Below are positions 19,241 through 29,900 of a stretch of 64,000 bases of DNA, in pieces. A model generated the notes under the pieces. It saw only the letters and a program-made list of their open reading frames with translations. It had not been told where the DNA came from and made no database searches. The stretch is from Poriferisodalis sp965214215 (GTDB lineage Bacteria; Actinomycetota; Acidimicrobiia; Acidimicrobiales; Poriferisodalaceae). The position numbers and the translations under genes were made by a program. Positions within the stretch are counted from its first letter, which is position 1. Every line of letters starts with the position of its first letter. The stretch is taken from contig NZ_CBDCBD010000002.1 of the NCBI RefSeq assembly GCF_965214215.1, positions 372,001 to 436,000 of the forward strand, given 5' to 3'.

Positions 19241-22200
19241 GAGGTCAAATCGGGAGTTGTGTCGACGGCCGGTGCTCGGGGCGTGTCGTAGGCGCCTGCT
19301 GCGGCGCGGTGACGGATACGCCAGATATCGGTCACGACCTTGAGCGACTGGGCGACCAGCCGGACAGTGGTGTCCGCTGAATGGTCGACGGCGACGGGCA
19401 CCTCGACCGATGTCAGGTCGAGGTGCTCGACGAGGTACAGGACCTCCACGTCGAAGGTGAAGCCGTCGATGACGGCACGGCTGAAGATTTCCTGGGCAGC
19501 CTCAGCGGTGAAGCCCTTGAAGCCACACTGCGTGTCGCGGTAGCGGCGGAGCAGCACGAGGCGGGTGAATGCGTTGAACATCCGGCTCGCGATCGCGCGA
19601 GCGGGCGCCGCCGGGCTGATGGTGCGCGCTTGCGCATGGCGCCGGTTCCCGAGCGCCACATCGGCCCCGCGGTCGAGTGCATCGACGAGCTCGGTGAGCT
19701 GGCCGGGCGGATAGGCCAGGTCCACGTCGGTGAACAGTCGCAAACGACCGCTCGCTGCGAGCATTCCCGTTCGCACCGCCGCGCCCTTGCCGCGATTCGC
19801 TTCCGACGACACCACGACGTCGGCCCCGGCTCGCCGAGCCGCCTCAGCTGTGCCGTCGGTCGAACCATCGTCGACGACGACAATCTCCATTCGGCCGTTC
19901 AGAGCCTCATTTCGACGTAGAGCGGCGCTGATCTCCGACACGGCGGTACCGACGAGATGCGCAGCTTGGTAGGCCGGCACAACGACCGACACCTCGGGCG
20001 GCGCGGGGCCCAACTCCGCTGCCGGTCGCTCGGGATCGAAGCCGCGCGCCGCGGGCGAGCGACCGAAACGGGCCGGCGGCCGCACGGCGACCAGCGCGAG
20101 AGCGACTGCTCCGAGCAGCGTTGCCAGCCAGGCGAGGTACTCGACCGCCGTGGCGCCATAGGTGAGCTTGACGTGTTCGTCGGTGGGAAGCACCACCATC
20201 CAGTTGGGAGTCACCCGGTAGGGCCCGTCGGCGCCGCTCACCGACCAGTTCGGGAAGTATGAGACCTTCACCAGCACCGGCACCTCGGTCCGGTCCACCG
20301 AGAACGACAGCCAGTCCTGTCCCGACTCGAAATCGCCGATCTGCACCGGTGGCAGTGCACGCCGTGGTGCTGCGCTGAATCGAGTCAGTGAAGCGGGAGG
20401 CGCTGCGTGAGGATTCGGGGCCGACAGCAGCGACACCCGTGACCAGTGCTGCGGCCCCTCTGCCGCAATCGGCACATCCCATGCCGTGGGGTCGTTCCAC
20501 CAAATCGCGGCTGGATCGGTCCATGCCCGTCCGGCCTGTGGCACATCGGGTGCGACTGCCGGCTCGAACCGCAGCGCCGACACCACATCGCTGTCTGCAA
20601 CGAGGTAGATCGACCATGGCGCCGCCGAGGCAATGAGCTGCAAGTCTGCCGATTCGTCCGCCGCCGCAGTGGCCTCGGGGCTGAAGGCTGCGTAGTAACG
20701 CACGCCAGACATCTGCAGGTGAGGCACGCCCAGATCGAAATTCAAAGCGTTGTACGGGAGGCCACGCATCGGACGTGACGGCGCTGCGGACAGCTCCGAC
20801 TGCATCAGGAAATGGAACGGCACCGTGGGTGACGATTCGAAGTAGAGGCCCTCCATGGAGGCGATGCAGCCGTCCGTCCAGTTCGGCAGCAGCATCGGGG
20901 CCATCGGGGTGCCGTAGGCGCCCACGATGTCACGGTCGTATTCCCACAGCAGGCGCCCGCAGCCGTAGCCGGGCGTGGCGCCGACATCGCTCATCGCAGT
21001 GACGAACTCGTAGTACTCGGGATATGACGGGCGTCCCTCATAGCCGCGGAAGTTCCACCGCGCCCAGCCGCGGACGAAGTTGCGGTCGTCTGCGGACACC
21101 GTGAACGGGCCCCAACGAGTGTCCCCGCTTGCGTCCAGCCGGGTTCCGGGAAGGTCGCCGAATCGCAGTGCGAGCAGGCCTGCCCCAGCCCCCAGCGCGA
21201 CAATCGGAGCCAGCACGCGCACCCAGCGCGCCGCGGCAGCGAGGTGGATCCCGTTGCCGTCAGACCTGTTGGAGTCTGCACGCGTCAGCCCGTCGATGAT
21301 GAGCCACAGGCCCATCGCCGCCAGCACGTACACCGCCAAGTACCAGAAGGGCAGGATGCGCGCGTTCCACAGCCGGTGCTGCGGCCAGTGGATGAAACCC
21401 ATGGCCATCGTGACAGCGATGGCCGACCACATCATCGCCGGGCGATACCAGCGCGCAAGGCCGACTGCGGCGCCGACACCTGCCAGCACGAGCAGCCAGG
21501 TGATGCTGTGGTGCGTCCCGTCGCCGCTGATCTCGTCGGTGAAGAACAGGTGCTCGCGCACGGACGCGAGCCGCTCCCAGCCCATGTCGTTGAGGTATGC
21601 CCGTCGGACGACGAACGGCACCGTCCAGAAGGCCGACAGCGCCCCGCCGATGCTGCCGATGACGAGCGCATGAGCAGACCGACGCCATTCCGTGGCCAGC
21701 AGCGCCGCGACCACGGCGACGGGCACAGCCAGCCGGGCCGACGGCGCCTCGGTGACATTCCAGACGGCCGCCCACAGCACGATCGCCACGACCGCCGCGC
21801 CCATCGCCGGCAGCCGGCCGATGCGGTCAGGCAGCGCGTGCAGGCCGCGCACGGCCACCATCAAGATGCTGGCCGTGACGGCGAACACCAGCGGGATGGG
21901 ATGGCACAGGGCCACGAACGCCAGCAGCAGGCTCGCCCGCGCGCGCCCCGTCCCCCGCTCCAGCGAGCGCCAGAACATGCCGAGATACACGAGCGTCGCC
22001 GAGAGCGCGATCGAGAACGCGAATTCGCCTGCCAGCGTCGATGCTGCATTCCCGCCGTAGATCGTGAAATTCACGTCCAAGACGAACAGCAGCAGCGCTG
22101 CAGGCAGCAGCGAGCGCAGCATGCGTGGCCAGCCCGCCAGCCGGCCCATCAGCCACGCCGCTGCGGGCATCGTGGCGACCCCGCTGATCGCCACCAGCTT

Positions 22201-22530
22201 GAACGCCACGTTGTAGGAGGGCAGCACCGCGTCGGCGACGACCACCAGCAGGTACGGCACCACCATGTAGAAATGCCCCGTCGGCATGCCCGCATACCAG
22301 TCGCGCGACCAGCCGCGCAGCGAGCCCGACGGCAGTAGCTCGTCCCGCAGGAACGCCGGACCCCACACGTGAGCGCCCATGTCCCCACCAGTGGGCGTGG
22401 CTGTGGAAACCAACCCGCCGGGGTCGAGCCACACCACCACGGCCACACAGCTCGCCACGACGACCGCAGCTTCAAGCCACGCCCGCAGCACCGGCCCCGC
22501 GCGAGTGGGGCGCACGGTCACCGTCGGCAC
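19237..22530 (-). CDS. Membrane glycosyltransferase-like protein (PTPS-related domain) fused to a GT2 domain
   Basis: This 1097-residue protein joins two parts. Residues 1 to about 450 hold roughly ten membrane helices and motifs (GGDMGAHVWGPAFL, WYAGMPTGHFY) typical of the PTPS-related membrane family, a GT-C-like fold. An outside domain of about 370 residues follows, then another helix near 835. The last 230 residues form a GT2 domain (VSVVVPAYQA, VVVDDGSTDGTAE, TDVDLAYPP with its DxD, QCGFKGF), like dolichyl-phosphate glucose or mannose synthases. I infer that the C-terminal part makes a polyprenyl-phosphate sugar which the membrane part transfers outside. The gene meets the KamA-like gene tail to tail, overlapping at the stops. 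Confidence 0.78.
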   Translation of the reverse strand: MPTVTVRPTRAGPVLRAWLEAAVVVASCVAVVVWLDPGGLVSTATPTGGDMGAHVWGPAFLRDELLPSGSLRGWSRDWYAGMPTGHFYMVVPYLLVVVADAVLPSYNVAFKLVAISGVATMPAAAWLMGRLAGWPRMLRSLLPAALLLFVLDVNFTIYGGNAASTLAGEFAFSIALSATLVYLGMFWRSLERGTGRARASLLLAFVALCHPIPLVFAVTASILMVAVRGLHALPDRIGRLPAMGAAVVAIVLWAAVWNVTEAPSARLAVPVAVVAALLATEWRRSAHALVIGSIGGALSAFWTVPFVVRRAYLNDMGWERLASVREHLFFTDEISGDGTHHSITWLLVLAGVGAAVGLARWYRPAMMWSAIAVTMAMGFIHWPQHRLWNARILPFWYLAVYVLAAMGLWLIIDGLTRADSNRSDGNGIHLAAAARWVRVLAPIVALGAGAGLLALRFGDLPGTRLDASGDTRWGPFTVSADDRNFVRGWARWNFRGYEGRPSYPEYYEFVTAMSDVGATPGYGCGRLLWEYDRDIVGAYGTPMAPMLLPNWTDGCIASMEGLYFESSPTVPFHFLMQSELSAAPSRPMRGLPYNALNFDLGVPHLQMSGVRYYAAFSPEATAAADESADLQLIASAAPWSIYLVADSDVVSALRFEPAVAPDVPQAGRAWTDPAAIWWNDPTAWDVPIAAEGPQHWSRVSLLSAPNPHAAPPASLTRFSAAPRRALPPVQIGDFESGQDWLSFSVDRTEVPVLVKVSYFPNWSVSGADGPYRVTPNWMVVLPTDEHVKLTYGATAVEYLAWLATLLGAVALALVAVRPPARFGRSPAARGFDPERPAAELGPAPPEVSVVVPAYQAAHLVGTAVSEISAALRRNEALNGRMEIVVVDDGSTDGTAEAARRAGADVVVSSEANRGKGAAVRTGMLAASGRLRLFTDVDLAYPPGQLTELVDALDRGADVALGNRRHAQARTISPAAPARAIASRMFNAFTRLVLLRRYRDTQCGFKGFTAEAAQEIFSRAVIDGFTFDVEVLYLVEHLDLTSVEVPVAVDHSADTTVRLVAQSLKVVTDIWRIRHRAAAGAYDTPRAPAVDTTPDLTS

Positions 22531-22715
22531 GCGCGCAGGCTAACGATCACGACACGCGCCCTACCGCAGGCGGCCCATGCCCGCCGCCACGGTTCGTGAA
22601 TGTCAGCCTGTCGCGGGCTCGGCTGCGGTCTGCTGTTGGCGTTCGGGGGTACCGCTGTCGTGTCGGTGACACAGCGCGGCTACTGGTCGATGGAGCGCCG
22701 CCATAGCATGAGCAC

Positions 22716-24794
22716 ATGGCATCTGAGGTGCCCTCGGGCGAGCGGCATTCCCGTGCGCGCAAGCCGCGCGTCGGCGAGTCTCCCGACGCGCCAGTCGAAG
22801 ACGGCTCGAGCGATCACTCAGCGCAGCCGAACTCGTCGGGAGGAACGGGGACCCGCCGGCGAAACGAACGCTGGCCCCGCTGGTCGATCTGGCTGCTCGC
22901 CATGGTGTTGCTGTCGGTGATGTTCCTGCCAGGACTGCTGCGAAATGAAGATCGCGATCCCGTCGACTACAGCGGTCTGATCGCGCAGGTATCGGAGGGA
23001 CGCGTCGACAGCGTCACGATCACCAACGGCACCGGAGAGATCAGCGGCGAGTACATCGACGGCTCGACGTTCTCTTCCGAAGGTCCCCTCGAGCTGCCCG
23101 AGACCGATCTCGCCCTGTTGCGCGAGCGCGGGGTGTCCATCGAGTTCCACACCGACCGACCCAACCTGCTGGTCAGCCTGCTGCCTTTCCTGCTGCCCTT
23201 CGGCCTGATCTTCCTGCTCTTTTGGTGGATGCAGCGACGTGCTCAGGGACAGATGTCGGGGATCATGTCGATCGGCCGGAGCAAGGCCAAGACCTACACC
23301 ACCGAGCGCCCCTCGACGAAGTTCGACGACATTGCCGGGTACGACGGCGTGAAGCAGGAGATCACCGAGGTCGTCGACTTCCTCAAGACACCGGAGCGCT
23401 TCACAGCGATCGGGGCCAAGGTCCCCAAGGGCGTGCTGCTGGTCGGTCCTCCCGGCACCGGCAAGACGCTCATTGCCCGGGCTGTGGCAGGAGAGGCCGG
23501 GGTGCCCTTCTTGTCCGTGACCGGCTCAGACTTCATGGAAATGTTCGTGGGCGTCGGCGCCAGCCGCGTGCGCGACCTGTTCCAGAGCGCCCGCAAGATG
23601 GGCCGAGCGATCATCTTCATCGACGAGATCGACTCGATTGGCCGCAAACGTGGGGCAGGCCTCGGCGGCGGGCACGACGAGCGCGAGCAGACGCTCAATC
23701 AGATGCTGGCCGAGATGGACGGATTCGAGGAGAGCGGCGGCATCGTGATGATGGCTGCGACCAACCGGCCAGACATCTTGGATCCCGCGTTGCTGCGCCC
23801 CGGTCGGTTCGACCGCCAGGTCGTTGTGCCGCTGCCCGAGTACTCAGAGCGGCTGGCGATCATGGCTGTGCATTCCAAGGACAAGAAGACCGACGACGAC
23901 GTGTTGTTCGAGGCCCTGGCGAAGGGCACTCCTGGCATGAGCGGTGCCGACCTGGCCAATCTGGTCAACGAAGCGGCACTGCACGCCGTGCGGCGCGACT
24001 CCGAAACGATCGCACAGGCAGACTTTGAGGCAGCGCGCGACAGAGTGCTGATGGGCCAGCGACGCGAGTCGGTGGCGCTCTCCGAGCGGGAGCGGGAAGT
24101 CACCGCCTATCACGAAGGCGGCCATGCACTGATCGCCACGCTGTTCCCCCATGCCGACCCCGTTCACAAGGTGACCATCCTGCCGACCGGCCAGGCTCTG
24201 GGCGTCACCATGCAGCTGCCTGAGGAACGCCACGCCTATAGCCAGGAATACATCGAAGATCGGTTGGCCGTGCTGTTCGGCGGCCGCATGGCCGAGGAGA
24301 CAGTGTTCGGCGTGACCTCGACCGGCGCCGCGAACGACCTGGTACAGGGCACAGAGCTGGCCCGCAAGATGGTCTCGGAATGGGGCATGAGCGACCGTGT
24401 GGGGCCCATGGCGTGGGGATCACACGCACAGGTGTTCCTCGGCGAGGACCTCGTGTCGGGGCGTGACTACTCCGATGAGACCGCCCGGGTCATCGACGAA
24501 GAAGTCGAACGGATCCTGCGTACGCAGCAGGATCGTGCGCGCCGAGCGCTCGTCGATCACCGCCCTGCGCTGGACCGGATCGCGGCTGCCCTGCTCGAAC
24601 ACGAGACCGTCACGGGTTCCCAGATCGGGGCGCTCGTAGCCGAGCCGACGCCCGATGGGTCAGACGGGGCCAGCAACGGGAAGCTCGAGACCCCAGCCAA
24701 ATCGGACGCAGACGATCCGGTCGCCGACGACAACGCTGCGCCCGACGTCCCGCTCATCGAGCGAACGGCGCCCCCGCCTCACGTAGCCGACTAA
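22716..24794 (+). CDS. ftsH: ATP-dependent zinc metalloprotease FtsH
   Basis: This 692-residue AAA+ protease has a charged N-terminus of about 60 residues, a membrane helix at about 60-78, a small outside domain, a second helix near 150-170, Walker A GPPGTGKT, Walker B IIFIDEIDSIG, the second region of homology (NRPDILDPALLRPGRFDRQ) and the zinc site HEGGH near residue 470. FtsH normally has HEAGH, so the middle residue differs, but both zinc His and the Glu are present. It degrades membrane and short-lived cytosolic proteins. The C-terminus is acidic and Pro/Asp-rich. No clear ribosome site precedes the ATG, which follows an out-of-frame ATG by eight bases. Confidence 0.96.
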   Translation: MASEVPSGERHSRARKPRVGESPDAPVEDGSSDHSAQPNSSGGTGTRRRNERWPRWSIWLLAMVLLSVMFLPGLLRNEDRDPVDYSGLIAQVSEGRVDSVTITNGTGEISGEYIDGSTFSSEGPLELPETDLALLRERGVSIEFHTDRPNLLVSLLPFLLPFGLIFLLFWWMQRRAQGQMSGIMSIGRSKAKTYTTERPSTKFDDIAGYDGVKQEITEVVDFLKTPERFTAIGAKVPKGVLLVGPPGTGKTLIARAVAGEAGVPFLSVTGSDFMEMFVGVGASRVRDLFQSARKMGRAIIFIDEIDSIGRKRGAGLGGGHDEREQTLNQMLAEMDGFEESGGIVMMAATNRPDILDPALLRPGRFDRQVVVPLPEYSERLAIMAVHSKDKKTDDDVLFEALAKGTPGMSGADLANLVNEAALHAVRRDSETIAQADFEAARDRVLMGQRRESVALSEREREVTAYHEGGHALIATLFPHADPVHKVTILPTGQALGVTMQLPEERHAYSQEYIEDRLAVLFGGRMAEETVFGVTSTGAANDLVQGTELARKMVSEWGMSDRVGPMAWGSHAQVFLGEDLVSGRDYSDETARVIDEEVERILRTQQDRARRALVDHRPALDRIAAALLEHETVTGSQIGALVAEPTPDGSDGASNGKLETPAKSDADDPVADDNAAPDVPLIERTAPPPHVAD

Positions 24795-25222
24795 CCCGGC
24801 GAGGGCTCAGGGCCGCGCGCCACTTGCGCGAGTGCCGCGGCCAGTGCGGACAGATCCACGCTGCCGACCCAGCCGTCGATGACCTGACCGGTGACATCGA
24901 CCACCACCGTCGTGGGCACGGTGTCGATGCCGTGGCGACGATGCAGCTCTCGATCATTGCCGAAGGACACCTCGGCGACAGGCAGTCCCGCACCCGCGGG
25001 GCCGCGCACCACAGCGAGCACTGCCGCACACGTGCGGCAGGTCTCTTCGGTGAAGGCCACCAACGCCGGGCCGACCGCTATGCCCACCGCACCGAGGTCA
25101 ACGGCCGAAGGCAGTTCGGACCGTGGCACCGCTGCGCCATGTGCGCCGCGGCGACGCTGGATCAGCCAGGCGACTGCGATCGCAGCGACGATCAGCAGCG
25201 CAGCGATGATGAAGCGCTCCAT
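24791..25222 (-). CDS. Membrane-anchored thioredoxin-like protein
   Basis: This 143-residue protein has one N-terminal membrane helix (residues 3-20), a basic stop-transfer QRRR, and a thioredoxin-type domain. The redox pair is C62-R-T-C65 (EETCRTC), the strand before it reads ALVAFTEE, and TVPTTVVVD supplies the cis-proline. It probably sits with the domain outside or facing the membrane and exchanges disulfides in envelope proteins; TlpA/ResA-type roles are possible. Its stop overlaps the ftsH stop by a few bases from the other side. It lies seven bases after the DUF5719-like gene and may share its transcript. Confidence 0.75.
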   Translation of the reverse strand: MERFIIAALLIVAAIAVAWLIQRRRGAHGAAVPRSELPSAVDLGAVGIAVGPALVAFTEETCRTCAAVLAVVRGPAGAGLPVAEVSFGNDRELHRRHGIDTVPTTVVVDVTGQVIDGWVGSVDLSALAAALAQVARGPEPSPG

Positions 25223-25229
25223 CAGCCCC

Positions 25230-26921
25230 TCACCACACCAGCGGGTGAGCCACGCTCAGCCCCTGAGTCCCGCTCCGTGCCTGCCACAGCAGCACTGCGA
25301 ACGGCGTGTCGGAGACGAGCAGACGGGTCGTACCGCTCGCCAGCCGGTGCGTGACCACGCCCGATGCTGGCACGTCGATGAAGGCGACGGTCTCGCGGCC
25401 CAGCGTTTCGACCACCACGCGGCGATCGCTGTTCGTCGAGACCGATGAATCATCGTCCTGCGAGCCATCCGCGTCGGCTGCCGCGAGTGGATCGGTCATG
25501 ATCGTCAGCAGTGCCTCGCCTCCCGATTCGGGAGCGATGACCACGAGCCACCGGTCGCTGGTGCGAACGATGCCGGGCACGAACGCCAGACCCGACTGTG
25601 CTCGGTGCACCGGGGGCAGTATCTCGACTGGCGATTCGTCATCGCCTTCGTCGGATGCAGCGTCGCCCACCGGCGCGTCAGCACCCTGAGTACCGCCCGT
25701 TTGCGCAACCACCGTGGTGGACTCGCCGCCAGAATCGGGAACTTCGGTGTTCCCAGCGGCGGAGACGCTGGCGGATGCGGCACCGATGTCGGTCAGCGGG
25801 CTGGCAGCGCTGCCGACCAGTGTTTCGGCCCACACGACGATGGGAACGCCGTTCTGTGATTCGACAGCGATTCCGAAGGGGGCACCGGTCGGCGCAAGCA
25901 GTGTCGCGAGTCCGGGTGCAAGTTCGCCTGGAGGTTCGACCTGCAGCTCCATGACATCGTGTGATGCAACGGCAAACGCCACACGGTCGCTGCGAGAGTC
26001 GTGAGACGCGACCGACGCCGAGACTTCCGCAACGTCGTCAGAGGGATTGAAGACCCGTAACCACAGATGTGTCCGGTCATCGATGCCGGCCACGGGCACA
26101 AGCCACCGGTCGCCAGAGGCCACAGAGGCCAACTCCGCAGCCAGGCCGCGTCGCCCGACACTCCCGTCGTAGGCCAAGAACGAATCCACCGCGATGCGGC
26201 CGGTACGGGCACTGACTGATGCGGCCACGACGTCTCGGCGACGGGCATGCTCGCCGACATCGACGACAACCGTGCTCCACGCCGGCACCACCACACCGGT
26301 CAACGCGGGCGCCACGAACGGTCCGAACTCCGCTTCCGAAGCAAACGTGACGTCGACGATCGCATCGCGCGGCAGCGGATTCATGATTGCCAACACGCCC
26401 AACGCGTCGGCCTGGGTGTCGCCGACGGGGACAAACCAGTTCGGCGCCAGCGTGCTCGAACAGCGAGCCTCGTCGACCCCCAGCGGGGAGACCAGTCGCC
26501 GCGTCACGGCCAGCCCGCCCGAAGTGGCTTCCACCAAGGCCCCGATGACCTCGTCACGCACGTAATCCGAAGTGGTGACAACCCCGGTGCTGTGAGGTGC
26601 CACGTCTGCGGTCACAAACTGCCGGCCTGTCGTGCGACCACGGAATTCGACCGACACCGATGCCGTCTCGGCGGTCATGTTCGTCAGCAGTAGCTCTGAG
26701 GTGACCTCTCCAAAGCCCTGCACGGGTGCCCGCATGCCGACGACGGCGCAAAACCAGCTCGACGTCAACGCATCGGGGGGCGGAACCACCACCTGCGTCA
26801 GCGCTTCGGGGTCTTCGACGACGGCTGACAGCGGCGTTCGGTCGTCGAGCGCGTCGATCACCAGCGCCGCCGCGATTGCCAGCGGGATCAGCAGCCGAGG
26901 AAGCCACCGCAAGATGTTCAT
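25230..26921 (-). CDS. DUF5719-like secreted/anchored protein
   Basis: This 563-residue protein begins with a signal anchor (MNILRWLPRLLIPLAIAAAL) and then runs as an outside, beta-rich chain of repeated blocks of the type SxLAPNWFVPVG, GDRWLVPVAG and TSDRWLVVIAP, separated by Ser/Thr/Asp-rich stretches. I assign DUF5719 by this architecture and its place beside the large GT2 gene and near manB, as in other actinobacteria; no enzymatic motif is visible. The open frame reaches 27 codons further upstream, but that would overlap the previous gene, and GAGGA lies about ten bases before the ATG at 26921. It may help assemble surface glycans made by its neighbours. Confidence 0.65.
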   Translation of the reverse strand: MNILRWLPRLLIPLAIAAALVIDALDDRTPLSAVVEDPEALTQVVVPPPDALTSSWFCAVVGMRAPVQGFGEVTSELLLTNMTAETASVSVEFRGRTTGRQFVTADVAPHSTGVVTTSDYVRDEVIGALVEATSGGLAVTRRLVSPLGVDEARCSSTLAPNWFVPVGDTQADALGVLAIMNPLPRDAIVDVTFASEAEFGPFVAPALTGVVVPAWSTVVVDVGEHARRRDVVAASVSARTGRIAVDSFLAYDGSVGRRGLAAELASVASGDRWLVPVAGIDDRTHLWLRVFNPSDDVAEVSASVASHDSRSDRVAFAVASHDVMELQVEPPGELAPGLATLLAPTGAPFGIAVESQNGVPIVVWAETLVGSAASPLTDIGAASASVSAAGNTEVPDSGGESTTVVAQTGGTQGADAPVGDAASDEGDDESPVEILPPVHRAQSGLAFVPGIVRTSDRWLVVIAPESGGEALLTIMTDPLAAADADGSQDDDSSVSTNSDRRVVVETLGRETVAFIDVPASGVVTHRLASGTTRLLVSDTPFAVLLWQARSGTQGLSVAHPLVW

Positions 26922-26934
26922 GGCCGCGCCGTCC

Positions 26935-29900
26935 TCATGAGTCGACCACGGTGCCGCCGGAACCGCTGCGCCGCCCAGACCCCTGCGCCGTCCTTCGCAC
27001 AAGGGCAGAGAAGCGGTCTGCGAGCGGGGTGGGCTGGCCGATCGCCACCCAGATCAGCGCTAGCCAGATCAGCACCTGGGCGATGATCCGGGAGGCCGCG
27101 GCGCTCGATCGCTCGAAGTGCAATTCGGCCTGGCCGCCCTCGGGTGGGTCGAAGCGCATCGCCCAGCCGAGAGCCGGGGTCGGCTCAGTCCGCTCACCGG
27201 AGATCTCGAGGTGCCATCCCGGGTCGTAGGTCTCGGCAACCAGCACCGGGCCGATGCCCACCGGTCCAAGCTGACTTGTGACGGACCGGTAATCGGTGAA
27301 CACGCCGATGCCGTCGGTCAAGTCGCTGACCACGAGGTCCACCGGGTCGGTGGCGAAGCCCGTCGGGATCGGCATTTCGAACTGTGACCGCGAGGACCAC
27401 CAGGCCTCATTGCGAAACACCTGGACCGACGGATCTGCTGCCAGCGGGCGCAAATCGATCTGGGAAGCGAGCGCCTCGGACACCGCAGGCGGCACCGGCC
27501 GGTCCCAGCCGTCGGTATAGGAGGGCCCCGAGCGTTCCACCACCACGACATACCTGATGCCGAATGATCCCAGCAGCCGTCCCAGTCGCAGCGTGTCACC
27601 CGCCAGCCCGATCCGAACGGCGTCTGCCAAGCGTTCGCTGCCGAGCGTCTGCGGCGTCGCAAACGCATGCCGGACATCGGGATAGCCCCGCACTGACGTC
27701 GCAGCAGCGAGTCCGGAGACGCCGAGATCGGTACCACGCAGCGGCAAGACCTCCGGAGCGCCGAGCCACAGGACCCGGTAGTCAGGTCCGACACCGCGGT
27801 CGTCGACGAGTCCCAGCGGCACTCGGTGGTCGAAGCTCGGTGCCGACCAGTTGCCGTCGATCGATGCCCACGCGGTCGGGAGCACCATGGCGCCCACAGC
27901 AATGCCGCTCAGCAAAACCATCGCGCTGCGCGTCCGGGGTGGTGCGTCGCCGCCGGCGGCGAGAGCTGCGGGACCCGTCGCCGCTGTCCAGCACAGGCCG
28001 ACGGCGCCGAACGCCAGCGATACCTCGGCAAGCGAGTGTCGCAGGCTCACACCGTCCGCCAGGGTGTCTGCCCAACCAGCCACGATGACCCATCCAAAGG
28101 CGAAACCGACCAGCGCCACCGCCCAGCCGTGGACCGACGACCACAACCGCCCGCCGCGCGCGACCAGCAGAGGTATCGCTGCGGCAGCTATCAGACCCCA
28201 ACTGAGCGGCAATTCGCCGAGTGGGCCCGTCTGGAAACGCAGCAGCTCGGACAGCGATGACGGTGTCGACGGCGTGCGGCTGCCGAGCGACACATCGAGG
28301 TATTCCCGCAGCGAATCGAACTCGATCAGCCAGGGAAGGTGCGCAATTGCGGCGAGCGCCACCGCGACCAGGACCTGCAGCAAGCCAGCGACCGGCGCAC
28401 CGAGCCGCTCGCGGCGTACCGCGCGTCGCACCAACTCGACGACTGCGAGCCCCAGCCCCGCAGCCAACGCCAGCACCAGCATGAACGGCTCGAATGCTGC
28501 CGCCACCGCGAGGAGCAAGGCGAGCGACGCCACCCTGGCGACGGTGGCACGCCGGCTTCCGTCGCGTGGTTGCGGCGCTTGCGAAGCGCCGACCAGTCGG
28601 CTTGCGAGCAGCACGATCGCCGGCGCGGTTCCGTAGGCCAACAACACGTCCCAGCGGCCGCTGGCCAACGCGTTGTACGGCAGCGGGCACGCGGCGTACA
28701 GCACCAGAGCGACCAATCGGCCATTGCGGTTCGGTCCGTCTCGGGGTGACCGAGTGTCACAGAGCCTCCACATGCCAATCAGGCCCGTGAGCACCAGACC
28801 CCAGATGGCAATGTTCCTCAACAGACCGACTGCGCCCAAGACAACGGTTCCACCGAGGCCCAGCAAGCCCATCGCCGGATGACCGATCCCGGCTGCACCG
28901 ACCCCGCTGTCGCGCCAGCCATCCAGGTACGCCCCGACCATCGTGCCGACATCGGCAAATGCCGTGAACTGGCCGTATGCGGGAATCCCGCCGGTCAGCA
29001 GGTGACGAGAACCGAACGTGATCAGGCCGATCACTCCCAGCCAGACCACCCACACCGTTCGATGCGCGTTGCGTCGCCAGGTGCCCAGGATGCTCTCATC
29101 GATCGTGGTCCGCGCGGCCAGTCCTCCTTCGGGACTCAGGCGGTAGCGGAACCAGTCGGCGACCCGTACCGAGCCGCCCTGTTGCAGTCGCCGCAGATCC
29201 ACGTCTCGCACCCGCCGGTACCTCTTGGCGGCGCCTCGCAGCGCGAAGGTGCCCCCGATGTGCCGGGCGTTCCACAGCCACGCCAGCGCCACGTCGGAGG
29301 CCTGAGCGAACCGGCCACGTAGCGCCCCGAACAACACCTCGCCTGCGGCGAGTACGGCTGCGAGCGCCACCGCTGGCAGCAGGTGCACCCACCCGTAGCA
29401 CTTCGAGATGGTACGCAGCCGGGCCCGGTGCTCGTGCTGACGTGCCGAGGGCCCATGGCGTTGGACGGTCGGACCGGTCCGCAGGGTCCCGGTAGCAGAC
29501 GGCACGATCCGGACCCGTGCGCCCGAGAGCTGGATGCGCCAGCACAGATCGACCACGGCGCCGTCGCCTTCGAGCGCCGGATCGAATCCGCCGACGATGC
29601 GGAAGATGTCTTCGCGCACGAGCATCGCCTCGGTGGGCGCCACAAACAGGTCACGGGCCTCGTTGTGCTGTTGCTGATCCAGCTCGTCGAGGCCGGCAAC
29701 CGGAATCCGGACTCCAAGGCGATCCGCGGTGCCACCGAGATCGCGCAGCGTCAAGCCGTCCTCGGCGTCGAGCAGCTTGGGGCCGGCGACGCCGACAATC
29801 CGTCCCGGGACGTTCTCGGCATCTTCGATGAGCAGACTGACGGCGTCGTGCGCGAGCGCGACGCGACCGGAAAGGAAAAGGAGGTAGTCCGCTCCGCGGA

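Noticed and set aside
21244..22338. Plus-strand open frame of 364 codons opposite the membrane glycosyltransferase fusion
   Set aside because: It is extremely rich in Arg, His and Gln, the usual mirror of membrane-helix codons.
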